This document shows positions 47,972 through 57,226 of a stretch of 64,000 nt of DNA, piece after piece. Under the pieces are notes generated by a model that saw only the letters and a program-made list of their open reading frames with translations, searched no databases and was not told the DNA's origin. This stretch comes from Pollutimonas sp. M17 (lineage in GTDB: Bacteria; Pseudomonadota; Gammaproteobacteria; Burkholderiales; Burkholderiaceae_B), in the NCBI RefSeq assembly GCF_025836975.1, contig NZ_CP107548.1, positions 1,116,001-1,180,000 on the forward strand, given 5' to 3'. How positions within the stretch are numbered: the first letter of the stretch is position 1; each line of letters opens with the position of its first letter. The position numbers were made by a program, and so were the translations under genes.

Positions 47972-48729
47972 TGGCCGGCCTGGCTTCCTTGCAGGCGGCG
48001 CTGGGCCATCAGTTCAATGATGCGTCCCTGCTGGAACAAGCGCTGACGCATCGCAGCCATAGCGCGCATCACAACGAGCGCCTGGAATTCCTGGGCGACT
48101 CGGTCCTCAATTTCGTGGTGGCCGCCTTGCTGTTCAAGCGGTTCGCCAAGATCGACGAGGGCGATCTGTCGCGCCTGCGCGCCAACCTGGTCAAGCAGGC
48201 ATCGCTGGCCGACATCGCCACCCGGCTGTCCCTGTCGCAGTATCTGCGCCTGGGCGAAGGGGAGCTGAAAAGCGGCGGATTCCGCCGTCCGTCCATCCTG
48301 GCCGACGCGCTTGAAGCGCTGTTCGGCGCCGTCTTCCTGGACGGGGGCTTCGAGGCGGCCCAGAAAGTCATCGCCCAGCAGTACGAGCCGGTGCTGGTCA
48401 ACGTCGATCCCAAGACGCTGGGCAAGGATCCGAAAACGCTGCTGCAGGAACTCCTGCAGGCGCGCAAGCTGGATCTGCCCCTGTATACGGTCGTAGCCAC
48501 GCACGGCGCGGCGCACAACCAGATGTTCGAAGTCGAGTGCCAGATTCCCAAGCTCGACATCAAGGTGGCGGCGGCCGGCTCCAGCCGGCGCGCGGCCGAA
48601 CAGTCGGCGGCCGAGCAGGCGATTGCGGCCATAGGCGCGCTGGTTCCGGCCAAGGGCTCGCGCTCGGGCCGAGCCCGCAAGTCGACCCAGCTTTCACTGC
48701 CTGTCGCGGTCTCCCAGGAGAACAAATGA
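47971..48729 (+). CDS. rnc: ribonuclease III
   Basis: A 252-residue endoribonuclease for double-stranded RNA. The signature [11 protein letters not shown] and the [16 protein letters not shown] acidic motif form the catalytic part, and a dsRNA-binding domain (about 155-222) follows. A basic C-terminal tail of about 30 residues is longer than in E. coli. It processes rRNA and would also act on long hairpins such as the repeats in this window. It overlaps era by ATGA. Confidence 0.96.
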   Translation: MAGLASLQAALGHQFNDASLLEQALTHRSHSAHHNERLEFLGDSVLNFVVAALLFKRFAKIDEGDLSRLRANLVKQASLADIATRLSLSQYLRLGEGELKSGGFRRPSILADALEALFGAVFLDGGFEAAQKVIAQQYEPVLVNVDPKTLGKDPKTLLQELLQARKLDLPLYTVVATHGAAHNQMFEVECQIPKLDIKVAAAGSSRRAAEQSAAEQAIAAIGALVPAKGSRSGRARKSTQLSLPVAVSQENK

Positions 48730-49613
48730 CAAACCCCTTCCGTTGCGGCTTTGTCGCCATCGTCGGCCGCCCCAATGTGGGCAAGTCCACCCTGGCCAAT
48801 GCGCTGATAGGCAGCAAGATATCCATTGTTTCGCGCAAGGCCCAGACCACGCGGCACCGCATACATGGCGTGCTGACGCGCGAGCACGAGCAATTCGTCT
48901 TCGTCGATACGCCTGGGTTCCAGACCCGCCATGGCGGAGCCATGAACCGCATGATGAATCGCGTGGTCACCCAGGCGCTGGCCGACGTCGACGTGGTGGT
49001 CCATGTGGTCGAGGCGGGCAAGTGGTCGGCGGGCGACGCGCAATTGCTGCCGCTGCTGCCGAAATCCGGCAACACCATATTGGTGGTGAACAAGGTCGAT
49101 GCCTTGAAAAGCAAGAACGACATGTTCGCCTACGTCAGCAAGATCATGGCGCAGTTTCCCTATTCGGCGGTGGTGCCGGTCAGCGCCCTGCGCGGCGTGC
49201 AGCTGGACAACCTGCTGGCCGAGATCAGCGCGCGCCTGCCCGAAGGCGAGCCCATGTTCGAGGAAGACACCCTGACCGACCGGCCCATGCGCTTTATCGT
49301 GGCCGAGCTCATACGCGAGAAGATATTCCGCCTGGTCGGCGACGAACTGCCTTATGGCTGCACGGTGGTCATCGAGCAATGGGAAGAAAACGATGAAGGC
49401 GCCCGGGTGGCGGCCTGCGTGGTGGTCGAGCGCGAAACGCACCGGCCCATCCTGCTGGGCGCGGGCGGCGCGCACATGAAGCGCATCGCGTCCGAGGCTC
49501 GCCAGGACATGGTCAAGCTGCTGGACAAGCCGGTGTTCCTGGACGTCTACATCAAGGTGCGCAAGGGCTGGTCCGACCGCGAGAGTGCCTTGCGCGAACT
49601 GGGATATGAGTAA
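48726..49613 (+). CDS. era: GTPase Era
   Basis: A 295-residue ribosome-assembly GTPase. G1 is [10 protein letters not shown]2 region [10 protein letters not shown]3 DTPGFQ, G4 NKVD. A C-terminal KH domain ([15 protein letters not shown]) binds 16S rRNA. The start at ATG 48726 overlaps rnc by ATGA; the recO start at 49606 overlaps its 3' end by eight bases. All three are translationally coupled. Confidence 0.97.
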   Translation: MTNPFRCGFVAIVGRPNVGKSTLANALIGSKISIVSRKAQTTRHRIHGVLTREHEQFVFVDTPGFQTRHGGAMNRMMNRVVTQALADVDVVVHVVEAGKWSAGDAQLLPLLPKSGNTILVVNKVDALKSKNDMFAYVSKIMAQFPYSAVVPVSALRGVQLDNLLAEISARLPEGEPMFEEDTLTDRPMRFIVAELIREKIFRLVGDELPYGCTVVIEQWEENDEGARVAACVVVERETHRPILLGAGGAHMKRIASEARQDMVKLLDKPVFLDVYIKVRKGWSDRESALRELGYE

Positions 49614-50190
49614 GCGGGCGCAACGCGTTCAGGATGCCGCGGGTTATTTGCTGCATGCCGCCCCATGGCGGGAAACCTCGCTCATCGTCCAGGTGTTTAC
49701 ACGGGATCACGGCGTCGTGGCGCTGGTGGCCAAGGGGGCCAAGCGGCCGTATTCAGTCCTGCGCCCGGTGCTGTCCGCGTTCCAGCCCCTGGTCCTGTCC
49801 TGGAGCGGGGCGGGCGAAGTCAAGACCCTGACGCGGGCCGAGTCCGCGGGCATACGGCCGCTGAGCGGCCGTTCCTACATGTCGGCCTGGTACATGAACG
49901 AATTGTTGCTGCGCCTGCTGCCGCGCGAAGATCCCCACGACGTCCTGTACGATGCCTACGACGCGGCCCTGCGGCAGCTGGCCAGCCAGCAGCCCGCCGC
50001 CAGCGCCTTGAGGCGCTTCGAATGGGTGCTGCTGAACGAGACCGGCTACGGACTGGGCGACGATCCACCCGACTTCGACGATCCGCGGCAGGAGCCTGGG
50101 CTGCGCGCATCGCTGCGCGACCGCCTGAACGAATTGCTGGGCCGGCCCCTGCTGACCCGCAAGGTCTTGATGGAGCTGCAGCGATATTGA
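49606..50190 (+). CDS. recO: DNA repair protein RecO, short form
   Basis: A 194-residue protein with the OB-fold N-terminus (YLLHAAPWRETSLIVQVFTRDHG, KGAKRPYSVLRPVL) and the usual C-terminal end (LLTRKVLMELQRY). The family is normally about 240 residues. Here the segment between GYGLGDDPP and LRDRLNEL is missing about 45 residues, and the protein has no Cys at all, so the zinc-binding treble-clef part is absent. The reading frame is continuous, so this is a compact variant rather than a frameshift. It loads RecA together with RecR. It overlaps the next gene by the TTGA of TTG/TGA. Confidence 0.88.
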   Translation: MSKRAQRVQDAAGYLLHAAPWRETSLIVQVFTRDHGVVALVAKGAKRPYSVLRPVLSAFQPLVLSWSGAGEVKTLTRAESAGIRPLSGRSYMSAWYMNELLLRLLPREDPHDVLYDAYDAALRQLASQQPAASALRRFEWVLLNETGYGLGDDPPDFDDPRQEPGLRASLRDRLNELLGRPLLTRKVLMELQRY

Positions 50191-50768
50191 ACGTTTTGCC
50201 TGAAACCATCGTGCTGGATACCTGCGTCCTGATCTCCAATGTCTTGCGCCGGGCATTGCTGCACCTGGCCGCCCAAGGCTGTTTTGAATTGGCATGGAGC
50301 CCGGTCATTGGCGACGAATGGCGGCGCAATGCGGCGCGTCTGTGGGGTGTTTCCGCCGATGATGTTCAGGAACAATGGGATGCCTTGCAACTGGCCTTCC
50401 CGCTGGCGGACCAGGGCGATGTCACCGAATTCAAATCGGGCCTGAAGCGCAGCGACCCCAAGGACTGGCACGTGGTCGCGGCCGGCCGGGCGGTGTTGGC
50501 GCGGCGGCCGCAGGGCGGCGTCGCCATCGTTACACGCAACATCAGGGACTTCAATCGATCCGAACTGCGCGGCCTTGGGCTGGAGCTGCTGGACCCAGAT
50601 CAATTGCTGCTTTGCTGCTGGCAGGATCACCCCGGCATGATGTCGGACCTGCTTCGCAAGCTGCCCGATTATGCCCTGGCCCCGGGCCGGGATGCGGAGA
50701 CGGTAGAGGCCATACTCCGGCGCGAACGTCTTTTTAGGTTGAACAGGCTTTGTCTATGTCCAGCATGA
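50187..50768 (+). CDS. PIN-domain protein (VapC-like ribonuclease fold)
   Basis: A 193-residue protein that starts with TTG (50187) overlapping the recO stop; the first residues are MNVLPETIVLDTCVLISN. The four acidic residues expected of a PIN nuclease are visible: Asp11 (LDTCVL), Glu44 (GDEW), Asp93 (PKDWH) and Asp121 (TRNIRDF). No antitoxin-like small gene is adjacent, so it is not an obvious toxin-antitoxin pair. The C-terminal ~50 residues after the PIN fold are of unknown role. It overlaps the next gene by 13 bases. Confidence 0.8.
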   Translation: MNVLPETIVLDTCVLISNVLRRALLHLAAQGCFELAWSPVIGDEWRRNAARLWGVSADDVQEQWDALQLAFPLADQGDVTEFKSGLKRSDPKDWHVVAAGRAVLARRPQGGVAIVTRNIRDFNRSELRGLGLELLDPDQLLLCCWQDHPGMMSDLLRKLPDYALAPGRDAETVEAILRRERLFRLNRLCLCPA

Positions 50769-51649
50769 AGCGGGGCGTGGCCCTGTCGGTATTTTCGTCC
50801 TGCCTTTTCGCCGCCATTTATTACTACGCGACGATACTGCATCCGCTCAGCGGCGAGGAGATCTTCGCCTGGCGGGTGGTGCTGGCTTTGCCGGCTCTGG
50901 CGCTGCTGATTTCCCGCGCCCGGGGCTGGGAGGAAGTCAGGACCATCCATGGAAGATTGCGCAGCGAAGTACGCCTGGGCGCGCTGCTGCTGGTCAGCGC
51001 CGCGCTGATCGGCGTGCAACTGTGGCTGTTCGTTTGGGCGCCGCTGCATGGGAAGGCTTTGGACGTCTCCATGGGGTATTTCCTGTTGCCGCTGGTCATG
51101 GTGGTGGTGGGACGCGTTGCCTATAAGGAAAGACTCACCCGCATCCAGACTGTGGCGGTCCTGGTGGCGGCGTTGGGCGTCGCGCATGAATTGTTCCGGG
51201 TCAATTCGTTTTCGTGGGCGACGGCGCTGGTGATGTTCGGCTATCCGCCTTATTTCATGCTGCGCCGCGCCCTGAAAATAGGCCCGCTTAGCACCTTGTG
51301 GTTCGATATGCTACTGATCGCGCCGGCCGCCGTGTTCATCCTGTACAGCCAGGATATCAGCGTGCTGGTCCAGTTTACCCAGGCGCCCAGACTATTGGGG
51401 CTGGTGCCTGTGCTGGGCCTGATCAGTTCGGCTGCCCTGATACTCTATATGTCGGCCAGCCGCATGCTGCCACTGGGCCTGTTCGGGTTGCTGGGCTATG
51501 TGGAACCCGTCTTGCTGTTCTGGGTGGCCTACCTGTTCCTGGACGAGGGCATAGATCCGTCCGCCTGGCTGACCTATATACCGATCTGGTTCGCCGTTGC
51601 CTTGATGGCGGCGGAAGGTGCGCGCAAGTGGCAGCGGGAAGGCCGCTGA
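50756..51649 (+). CDS. EamA/RarD-family transporter
   Basis: A 297-residue membrane protein with about ten spans and two EamA-like halves. The segment SGEEIFAWRVVLALP and the YVEPVLLFWVAYLFLDE motif match the RarD (chloramphenicol-sensitive) group. These are putative drug/metabolite permeases; the substrate is unknown. ATG 50756 was chosen; a later ATG at 50765 is also possible. It overlaps the PIN gene, so expression is linked to recO-PIN. Confidence 0.8.
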   Translation: MSSMKRGVALSVFSSCLFAAIYYYATILHPLSGEEIFAWRVVLALPALALLISRARGWEEVRTIHGRLRSEVRLGALLLVSAALIGVQLWLFVWAPLHGKALDVSMGYFLLPLVMVVVGRVAYKERLTRIQTVAVLVAALGVAHELFRVNSFSWATALVMFGYPPYFMLRRALKIGPLSTLWFDMLLIAPAAVFILYSQDISVLVQFTQAPRLLGLVPVLGLISSAALILYMSASRMLPLGLFGLLGYVEPVLLFWVAYLFLDEGIDPSAWLTYIPIWFAVALMAAEGARKWQREGR

Positions 51650-51725
51650 CCCTTGCAACGACACGCTGTCTACCGCGAGAGAGGACGGGGACGGAAGCCG
51701 CTTCTACAAAAAGACCCCCGATGCA

Positions 51726-51765
51726 AAAAACCCGGACTTGGCGCCAAAGCCTGATCCGGGTTTTT
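51726..51765. terminator. bidirectional intrinsic terminator
   Basis: AAAAACCCGGA (51726-51736) is perfectly complementary to TCCGGGTTTTT (51755-51765). With A5 on one side and T5 on the other it works on both strands. It separates the convergent EamA and yccA genes. Confidence 0.92.
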
Positions 51766-51816
51766 GCTTGCTGCGATCTGCGTTTCGGGCGGCGGGGGCC
51801 GCCGAAAACACAAGGA

Positions 51817-52524
51817 TTATTCGCGGTCGCCGCCGAAGATGCCCAGCAGCATCAGCAGGTTGGCGAAAATGTTGTAGACGTCCAGGTAGATGGCCAGGGT
51901 GGCGGTGACGTAGTTGGTTTCGCCGCCATTGATGACGCGTTGCAGGTCGACCAGCAGCAAGGCCGAGAAGATGGCGATGGCCATGACCGAAATGGTCAGC
52001 ATGAGCGCGGGCAGCTGCAGGAAGATATTGGCCAGCGATGCGACGATGAGAATGACGACACCGATGAACAGGAATTTGTGCATGGTGGAAAAGTCGCGCT
52101 TGCTGGTCGTGGCCACGCTGGCCATGGCGCCGAACACCACGGCTGTGCCGCCGAAGGCCATCATGATGAGCTGCGACCCGTTGGCCAGCCCCATGACGTG
52201 GCCCAGCAGACGCGACAGCATGATGCCCATGAAGAAGGTGAAGGCCAGCAGCAGGGCGACGCCCACCGAGCTGTTCTTGTTGCGTTCGATCATGTACATA
52301 AGGCCGAATGCGCCCACCAGGAAGACGATGGCGCTGGTGCCGGGGCTGCTGCCCATGACCTGGTTGATGCCGGTATTCAGGCCGACCAGCGCGCCCAGCA
52401 CGGTGGGTATCAGCGAAAGGGCCAGCAGCCAATAAGTATTGCGCATGACGCGGTTGCGTACCGTCAGCGATGATGCGGAGGCGTAGCCGTTGGCGTCTGC
52501 GAGAGGTTGACGGAAGTCGCTCAT
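51817..52524 (-). CDS. yccA: Bax inhibitor-1 family protein YccA
   Basis: A 235-residue membrane protein with seven predicted spans and the BI-1 C-terminal pattern (TATLAIYLDVYNIFANLLMLLG with the conserved Asp). E. coli YccA interacts with and modulates the FtsH protease; a calcium-leak function is proposed for other family members. It is a single gene, with promoter in the 132-base gap before holC's stop. Confidence 0.92.
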   Translation of the reverse strand: MSDFRQPLADANGYASASSLTVRNRVMRNTYWLLALSLIPTVLGALVGLNTGINQVMGSSPGTSAIVFLVGAFGLMYMIERNKNSSVGVALLLAFTFFMGIMLSRLLGHVMGLANGSQLIMMAFGGTAVVFGAMASVATTSKRDFSTMHKFLFIGVVILIVASLANIFLQLPALMLTISVMAIAIFSALLLVDLQRVINGGETNYVTATLAIYLDVYNIFANLLMLLGIFGGDRE

Positions 52525-52656
52525 GTTCTATCCTTTGGTTCTTGAAGCAATTGGACAGGCCTGCGCGGCCCAGGTTCCATAATCGTAGTGCCAGAGTAAC
52601 TTACAAATACCTGAATATGCAAGCCAAACGGGCGCTTATGCGGGTTTCTTCCGACA

Positions 52657-53109
52657 TTATGCGCCTGTATCTTTTGGCGAGACGTCGTGCGCATGCAGGT
52701 CGTGGCCGGCTTGCTGGTATTCGCGCCAACGCTGGCGCGCGGCGTTTTTGTCGTCTTCGTGGCCCGAGACGATTTCCAGTATGCGCTCGAAGCGCTCCGC
52801 CCCCGGCGGACATTGCAGGTCCAGGTTGATCAGCCAGGGCGGCGGTCCGGGTTCACGATTGGGCGCGGGCACGGGCGAGGTGTCGGTGAGCAGCACCAGG
52901 GTCTGCGCGGCCAGGGGGTCGTCGGCCTGGACATGGGGCACGAAGGCCTCGGGATCGAAACCCCACAGAAGGCGATCGAAGCGGGCCAGTCTTTGCTTGT
53001 CCTGGGTATAGACCAGCAGGGGGCGGCCCGCCAGATAGTGCTTGCGCACCACTTCGCATGCCATGCGCAGGCGGTCTGTGGCACCGAATGCGAAATCCAC
53101 CCGGCTCAT
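52657..53109 (-). CDS. holC: DNA polymerase III subunit chi
   Basis: A 150-residue protein. It begins MSRVDFAFGATDRLRMACEVV, the usual HolC opening, fixing the start at 53109 although the frame is open to 53193 inside pepA's 3' end. The middle carries YTQDKQRLARFDRLLWGF and the C-terminal part FERILEIVS. Chi links the clamp loader to SSB. It lies 70 bases downstream of pepA, the common pepA-holC order. valS, often next, is not in this window. Confidence 0.9.
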   Translation of the reverse strand: MSRVDFAFGATDRLRMACEVVRKHYLAGRPLLVYTQDKQRLARFDRLLWGFDPEAFVPHVQADDPLAAQTLVLLTDTSPVPAPNREPGPPPWLINLDLQCPPGAERFERILEIVSGHEDDKNAARQRWREYQQAGHDLHAHDVSPKDTGA

Positions 53110-53179
53110 CGGGCGGCTTCGAGGCCCGCCTGGGCCGGCCCCGCCTGTGCTGCATGTTTCATGGCCTTGAGCACCGGAG

Positions 53180-54682
53180 TCAGGCCTGGCCAAGAAGATA
53201 TTGCACCAGCAGGGGGACAGGCCGTCCGGAAGCGCCCTTGTCCTTGCCGCTGCGCCATGCCGTGCCGGCGATGTCCAGGTGGGCCCACGGATAGGCAGCC
53301 GTAAACCGTGACAGGAAGCAGGCGGCGGTTACGGCGCCGGCCGGAGGGCCTCCGATATTGGCGATGTCGGCAAAGTTGGAGCGCAGCTGTTCCTGGTAGG
53401 CGTCGTTCAGCGGCATGCGCCAGGCGGTGTCGTTGGCCTCGCGGCCGGCCCGCAAGAGGCTGTCGGCCAGTGCGTCGTCCTTGCTGAACAGCCCGGTGTT
53501 GACGTGGCCCAGGGCGACGACGCAGGCGCCGGTCAGGGTGGCGATGTCGATGACAGCCGCCGGCTTGAAGCGCTCGGCGTAGGTCAGGGCGTCGCAAAGC
53601 ACCAGACGGCCCTCGGCATCGGTGTTGAGGATCTCGATGGTTTGCCCCGACATGCTCGTCACGACGTCGCCCGGCTTGTTGGCGCGGCCGCTGGGCAGGT
53701 TCTCGCAAGCGGGGATCAGGCCGATGACGTCGCGGTCCAGTTCCAGTTCGGCCACGGCACGCAAGGTGCCCAGCACGCTGGCGGCGCCGCACATGTCGTA
53801 CTTCATTTCATCCATGTTGGCGGCGGGCTTGAGCGAAATGCCGCCGGCGTCGAAGGTGATGCCCTTGCCGATCAGGACGATGGGGGCCTTGCGGTTCTTC
53901 GCGGATGCCTTGCCGCCGGCGGCGGCGTGCTTGAGGACGATGAAGGCGGGCGCTTCGTACGAACCGCGCGCCACGGACAGGAAGGAACCCATTTTCAGGG
54001 CTTCGATCTGCTTGCGATCCAGGACTTCGGCCTTCAGGCTCTTGAATTCCTTGGCAAGCTTTTTCGCGGTGCCGCCAAGATAGGTGGGCGTGCACACATT
54101 GGGAGGCAGGTCGCCCAGCAGGCGGGTCAGATTCATGCCGTTGGCAATGGCCCGGCCTTCACGCAGGCCGTTCTGCGCCTCGGTGGCCTGGGTGCGTGCG
54201 ATCCACACCGTGATCTTCCTGAGCTTGGGGGCGTCGTCCTGCTTCTTGCTCAGGGTGGCGCTGTAGCGGTAGGTGGCGCGCCCGGCGGCAACCGCGGCGG
54301 CCCGTGCGCGGGCTCGCAGGCTGGCGTCGGTGCATTCGATGGCGGCCAGGGCGGACACGCCTTCGGCCAGGTTCGCATTGACGCAGTAGTTGGCAAAGGC
54401 GAGTTCGCCGGCGGCGTGGGCGGCGGCGTTGTAGCTGTCTTGTTTGCCCAGGCCGATTAAAATGATGCGCGTGGCGGATACGCCGGGCAGCTTTCTTAAA
54501 ACCAGATGGGTGTTGGGCTTGCCCTTGAATTCGGTTTTCAGTGCTTCGCGCAGGGCGCCGTCGCTGGCGCGGTCGATCACGTCGGCGGCCGGGCTCAGCA
54601 TGCCGTCGGCGAAAACGCCTACAGCCAGGGCCGGCGTCTTGATTTGATGCAAGGAAGCAGTGGTCTGTGTGCTAAATTCCAT
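53180..54682 (-). CDS. pepA: leucyl aminopeptidase
   Basis: A 500-residue M17 metallopeptidase. Metal and active-site residues lie in GKGITFDAGGISLKP, the signature NTDAEGRLVL and the preceding KPGDVV/MSGQT region. It removes N-terminal residues, with preference for Leu, and in E. coli also acts as a DNA-binding accessory protein. It is transcribed divergently from lptF and followed by holC. Confidence 0.96.
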   Translation of the reverse strand: MEFSTQTTASLHQIKTPALAVGVFADGMLSPAADVIDRASDGALREALKTEFKGKPNTHLVLRKLPGVSATRIILIGLGKQDSYNAAAHAAGELAFANYCVNANLAEGVSALAAIECTDASLRARARAAAVAAGRATYRYSATLSKKQDDAPKLRKITVWIARTQATEAQNGLREGRAIANGMNLTRLLGDLPPNVCTPTYLGGTAKKLAKEFKSLKAEVLDRKQIEALKMGSFLSVARGSYEAPAFIVLKHAAAGGKASAKNRKAPIVLIGKGITFDAGGISLKPAANMDEMKYDMCGAASVLGTLRAVAELELDRDVIGLIPACENLPSGRANKPGDVVTSMSGQTIEILNTDAEGRLVLCDALTYAERFKPAAVIDIATLTGACVVALGHVNTGLFSKDDALADSLLRAGREANDTAWRMPLNDAYQEQLRSNFADIANIGGPPAGAVTAACFLSRFTAAYPWAHLDIAGTAWRSGKDKGASGRPVPLLVQYLLGQA

Positions 54683-54737
54683 TCGAGTTTCCCGAAAGTG
54701 TCCATAAGATGCTTACGATTATCCCGCATATTCTCTC

Positions 54738-55862
54738 ATGTCACTATTCAAGCGTTCCGTAGTATCTGAAATCTCCAGTCACGCGGGCGTCGTGTTCTCG
54801 ACCCTGCTGGTCGTCTGGCTGAGTGTCCTGCTGGTTCGCCTGCTGGGCGAGGCCGCCAACGGAACCATAGGCGCCGACGTTGTCTTCGGCCTGGCTACTT
54901 TTTCCAGCATCACCGCCTTGCCGGTGATCCTGGCCGTGTCTCTGTTCATCGCGGTGCTGACGACGGTCACGCGCAATTTCCGCGAGTCGGAAATGGTGGT
55001 GTGGTTTGCCAGCGGCCTGTCTCTGAAGGACTGGGTGGGTCCGGTGCTGCGCTGTGCGGTGCCGGTGGCGGTGGTGATCGCGATACTGACATTGATGGCT
55101 TCGCCTTGGGCCTACCGGCAGATCAGCGAGTACAGGCAGCGCTATGAGCAGCGATCCGATTTGTCCAAGGTGACGGCGGGGCAGTTCATCGAAACGGAAG
55201 ACGGCGCCAGGGTGTTTTTTGCCGAGGAGCCGAATCAGCCGGGCGAGGAGATGGGCAATGTGGTCGCCAGGGTAATCGATCCGGAATGGCTCAGCGTGAT
55301 CACGGCCGAAAGCGCGCGCATACAGAACGAGAAAAACGGGGATCGCTTCCTGGTGCTCAGCCAGGGGCATCGCTATGACTTGAAACCGGGGAAGCCGGAT
55401 TTCCGCATGATCGATTTCGAGCGCTATGGTTTCAGGCTGGAAAGCAAGGCCAGTGCGAGTTCCATCGACGCGGTCCGGCAGATGGCGGAAAGCGAAATGA
55501 AGGCACGCCCGACGGCGCAGCTTTTCATGGACGATAACAATGACGCGCGTTCGCAGATCATGTGGCGGATGGCTTTGCCTCTGGCGGCGCTGAACCTGGC
55601 TCTGCTGGCGATTCCCTTGGGGGCGGTGAACCCGCGGCTGGGGCGGTCTGGGGATTTCCTGATCGCGGGGCTGGTCGGCCTGCTGTATATGAACCTGATC
55701 AATCTGTCGCGAGGCTGGATAGGGAAGGGGCAGCTGAGTTTCGGCGTGGGGGTCTGGCTGATTCATGCGCTGTTTACGGCGCTGATGATGTATATGATGT
55801 GGCGGAAGTTAAGGGTGAAGGCGCCTAAGGAGCCTAAGGGGCGACCTGCTGCGGCAACTTGA
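54738..55862 (+). CDS. lptF: LPS export ABC transporter permease LptF
   Basis: A 374-residue inner-membrane protein with six spans (three near each end) and a periplasmic beta-jellyroll domain (about 130-265). It starts MSLFKRSVVSEISSHAG, typical of LptF. It extracts LPS from the inner membrane together with LptG and LptB. Odd point: lptG, normally the very next gene, is absent; after the stop come 130 non-coding bases and repeat copy D. The last ~10 residues are Lys/Pro/Ala-rich. Confidence 0.94.
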   Translation: MSLFKRSVVSEISSHAGVVFSTLLVVWLSVLLVRLLGEAANGTIGADVVFGLATFSSITALPVILAVSLFIAVLTTVTRNFRESEMVVWFASGLSLKDWVGPVLRCAVPVAVVIAILTLMASPWAYRQISEYRQRYEQRSDLSKVTAGQFIETEDGARVFFAEEPNQPGEEMGNVVARVIDPEWLSVITAESARIQNEKNGDRFLVLSQGHRYDLKPGKPDFRMIDFERYGFRLESKASASSIDAVRQMAESEMKARPTAQLFMDDNNDARSQIMWRMALPLAALNLALLAIPLGAVNPRLGRSGDFLIAGLVGLLYMNLINLSRGWIGKGQLSFGVGVWLIHALFTALMMYMMWRKLRVKAPKEPKGRPAAAT

Positions 55863-56268
55863 GTCGATCAACTCTGATTTTGCCGTCGTCGATTTCTGTT
55901 GCTGTGTAGGCACATGTCATTTTGTGCCGAGCTATTTTTTCGTTTTTGGAGTGCTGCTGTTTATAGGCAGTCGTCAGTTAGCTTTCTTAACCGGCGAGGC
56001 GGGCAGGCAGAGGCTGGGCTCCCATCGCTGCGGCCCTTCGGGCTTCCCTTGTCCCGGCTTTCCAGCGGGGGACGTGCGCGAACTCACAAATGGTCAGTCC
56101 CCCGGACTGACCATTTGCTCAGACAGCGCGCACTCTTACGCCCCCGCTTCCAAGCCAGGCCGGCGGCTTGCTCAAAGGTCCCCCAGCCTCTGCCTGCCCG
56201 CCACGCCTTGAAATTCATCGGCTTTAAGCTAAAGTGGCTTGTTAATCAGGATCGAGGAAGGATTGGGT
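55863..56268. other. non-coding region between lptF and the GGDEF gene
   Basis: A 406-base gap. It holds repeat copy D (55993-56207). Bases 55863-55992 are more AT-rich and show no gene or clear signal. Bases 56208-56268 should contain the promoter and the ribosome-binding site (GAGGAAGG) of the GGDEF gene. lptG would be expected here in related genomes but no remnant is recognisable. Confidence 0.55.
55993..56207 (-). repeat. structured repeat copy D (candidate RNA element)
   Basis: The most diverged copy. The outer stem begins at 55993 and ends at 56207 with one mismatch. The second stem (about 56052-56070 with 56135-56160) has an internal loop. The 7-bp stem is 56074-56080 (GTGCGCG) with 56127-56133 (CGCGCAC), again fully paired but different from both A/B and C. 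The apical stem is 56087-56100 with 56104-56117 and has loop CCC instead of GCCTGTG. The small hairpin reads GCCC-TTC-GGGC. Conserved blocks GCTTGCTCAAAGGTC, TCTTACG and CTCAGACA are kept. Confidence 0.78.
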
Positions 56269-57216
56269 ATGTCCGATGTCAGCAAGCTTTTTGATGACAG
56301 CGCAGTGTACAGAACCTTGCTGGAATCGACCAAGGCGATTCCTTGGAAGATCGATTGGGCCACGATGAAATTCGCCTATATCGGCCCTCAGATTGAGGCG
56401 TTGCTGGGCTGGAGCCGTGAGAGCTGGGTGAGCGTGGAGGACTGGGCCATGCGCATGCATCCCGAGGACCGTGAATATGTGGTGAATTTCTGCGTCGCCC
56501 AATCCCAAGCCGGCATAGACCATGAGGCGGACTACCGAGCGCTGACCAAGGACAACGGCTATGTATGGATTCGCGACGTTGTGCACGTGGTGCGCAATGA
56601 CAGAGGCGAGGCCGAAGCGCTGATCGGCTTCATGTTTGACATCACCGAGCGCAAGAAGACCGAGCAGGAGTTGCTGAGCTTGCAAAAAGAATTGGAGGCC
56701 CTGTCCTTCAAGGATGGTTTGACGAACATTGCCAACCGGCGTCGCTTTGATAGCAGTTTCGAATTGGAGTGGGAGCGTGCGCGCAGCGAACGCCAGCCAT
56801 TGTCTATGTTGTTGTTCGACGTCGATTTTTTCAAGCAGTACAACGATTTGTATGGCCACGCTCAGGGTGACCAGTGCTTGGTGGATATCGCCCAGACGCT
56901 GAGTTTGGCACTAGATGGCCCTCGCGATCTTGTTGCGCGCTACGGCGGGGAAGAGTTTGTCGTGCTGCTGCCTGAAGCCGATGCCGAGGTGGCCCGGAAA
57001 GTCGCTGAACGCTGCCAGCGATTGCTCCAGATGAAGTCTATCGTGCATGCACTGTCGCCGCATGGCAGGCGCGTTACTGTCAGCATAGGTGCGGGCACAG
57101 TGGTGCCAGATGAGCAGGCCGAGCCTGCTGCCTTCATCAAAGCCGTAGATCAGCAGCTATATGCGGCCAAGAACAACGGGCGGCACCGCATTGAGCATGT
57201 GCAGTTGAAGGCCTAA
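56269..57216 (+). CDS. PAS-GGDEF diguanylate cyclase
   Basis: A 315-residue soluble protein. A PAS domain covers about 15-125 (IPWKIDWATMKFAYIG, LGWSRESW, then a PAC tail GFMFDITERKKTE). A short coiled linker follows, then the GGDEF domain (about 150-315) with DGLTNIANRR and the active-site motif RYGGEEF. No inhibitory RxxD pair is obvious before GGEEF. It should make cyclic di-GMP from two GTP in response to whatever the PAS domain senses. ATG 56269 has GAGGAAGG upstream. It stands alone next to repeat copy D. Confidence 0.9.
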   Translation: MSDVSKLFDDSAVYRTLLESTKAIPWKIDWATMKFAYIGPQIEALLGWSRESWVSVEDWAMRMHPEDREYVVNFCVAQSQAGIDHEADYRALTKDNGYVWIRDVVHVVRNDRGEAEALIGFMFDITERKKTEQELLSLQKELEALSFKDGLTNIANRRRFDSSFELEWERARSERQPLSMLLFDVDFFKQYNDLYGHAQGDQCLVDIAQTLSLALDGPRDLVARYGGEEFVVLLPEADAEVARKVAERCQRLLQMKSIVHALSPHGRRVTVSIGAGTVVPDEQAEPAAFIKAVDQQLYAAKNNGRHRIEHVQLKA

Positions 57217-57226
57217 GCGTACTAGT

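Noticed and set aside
50187-50768. Toxin-antitoxin locus
   Set aside because: The PIN protein has no small antitoxin partner; the neighbours are recO and a transporter.
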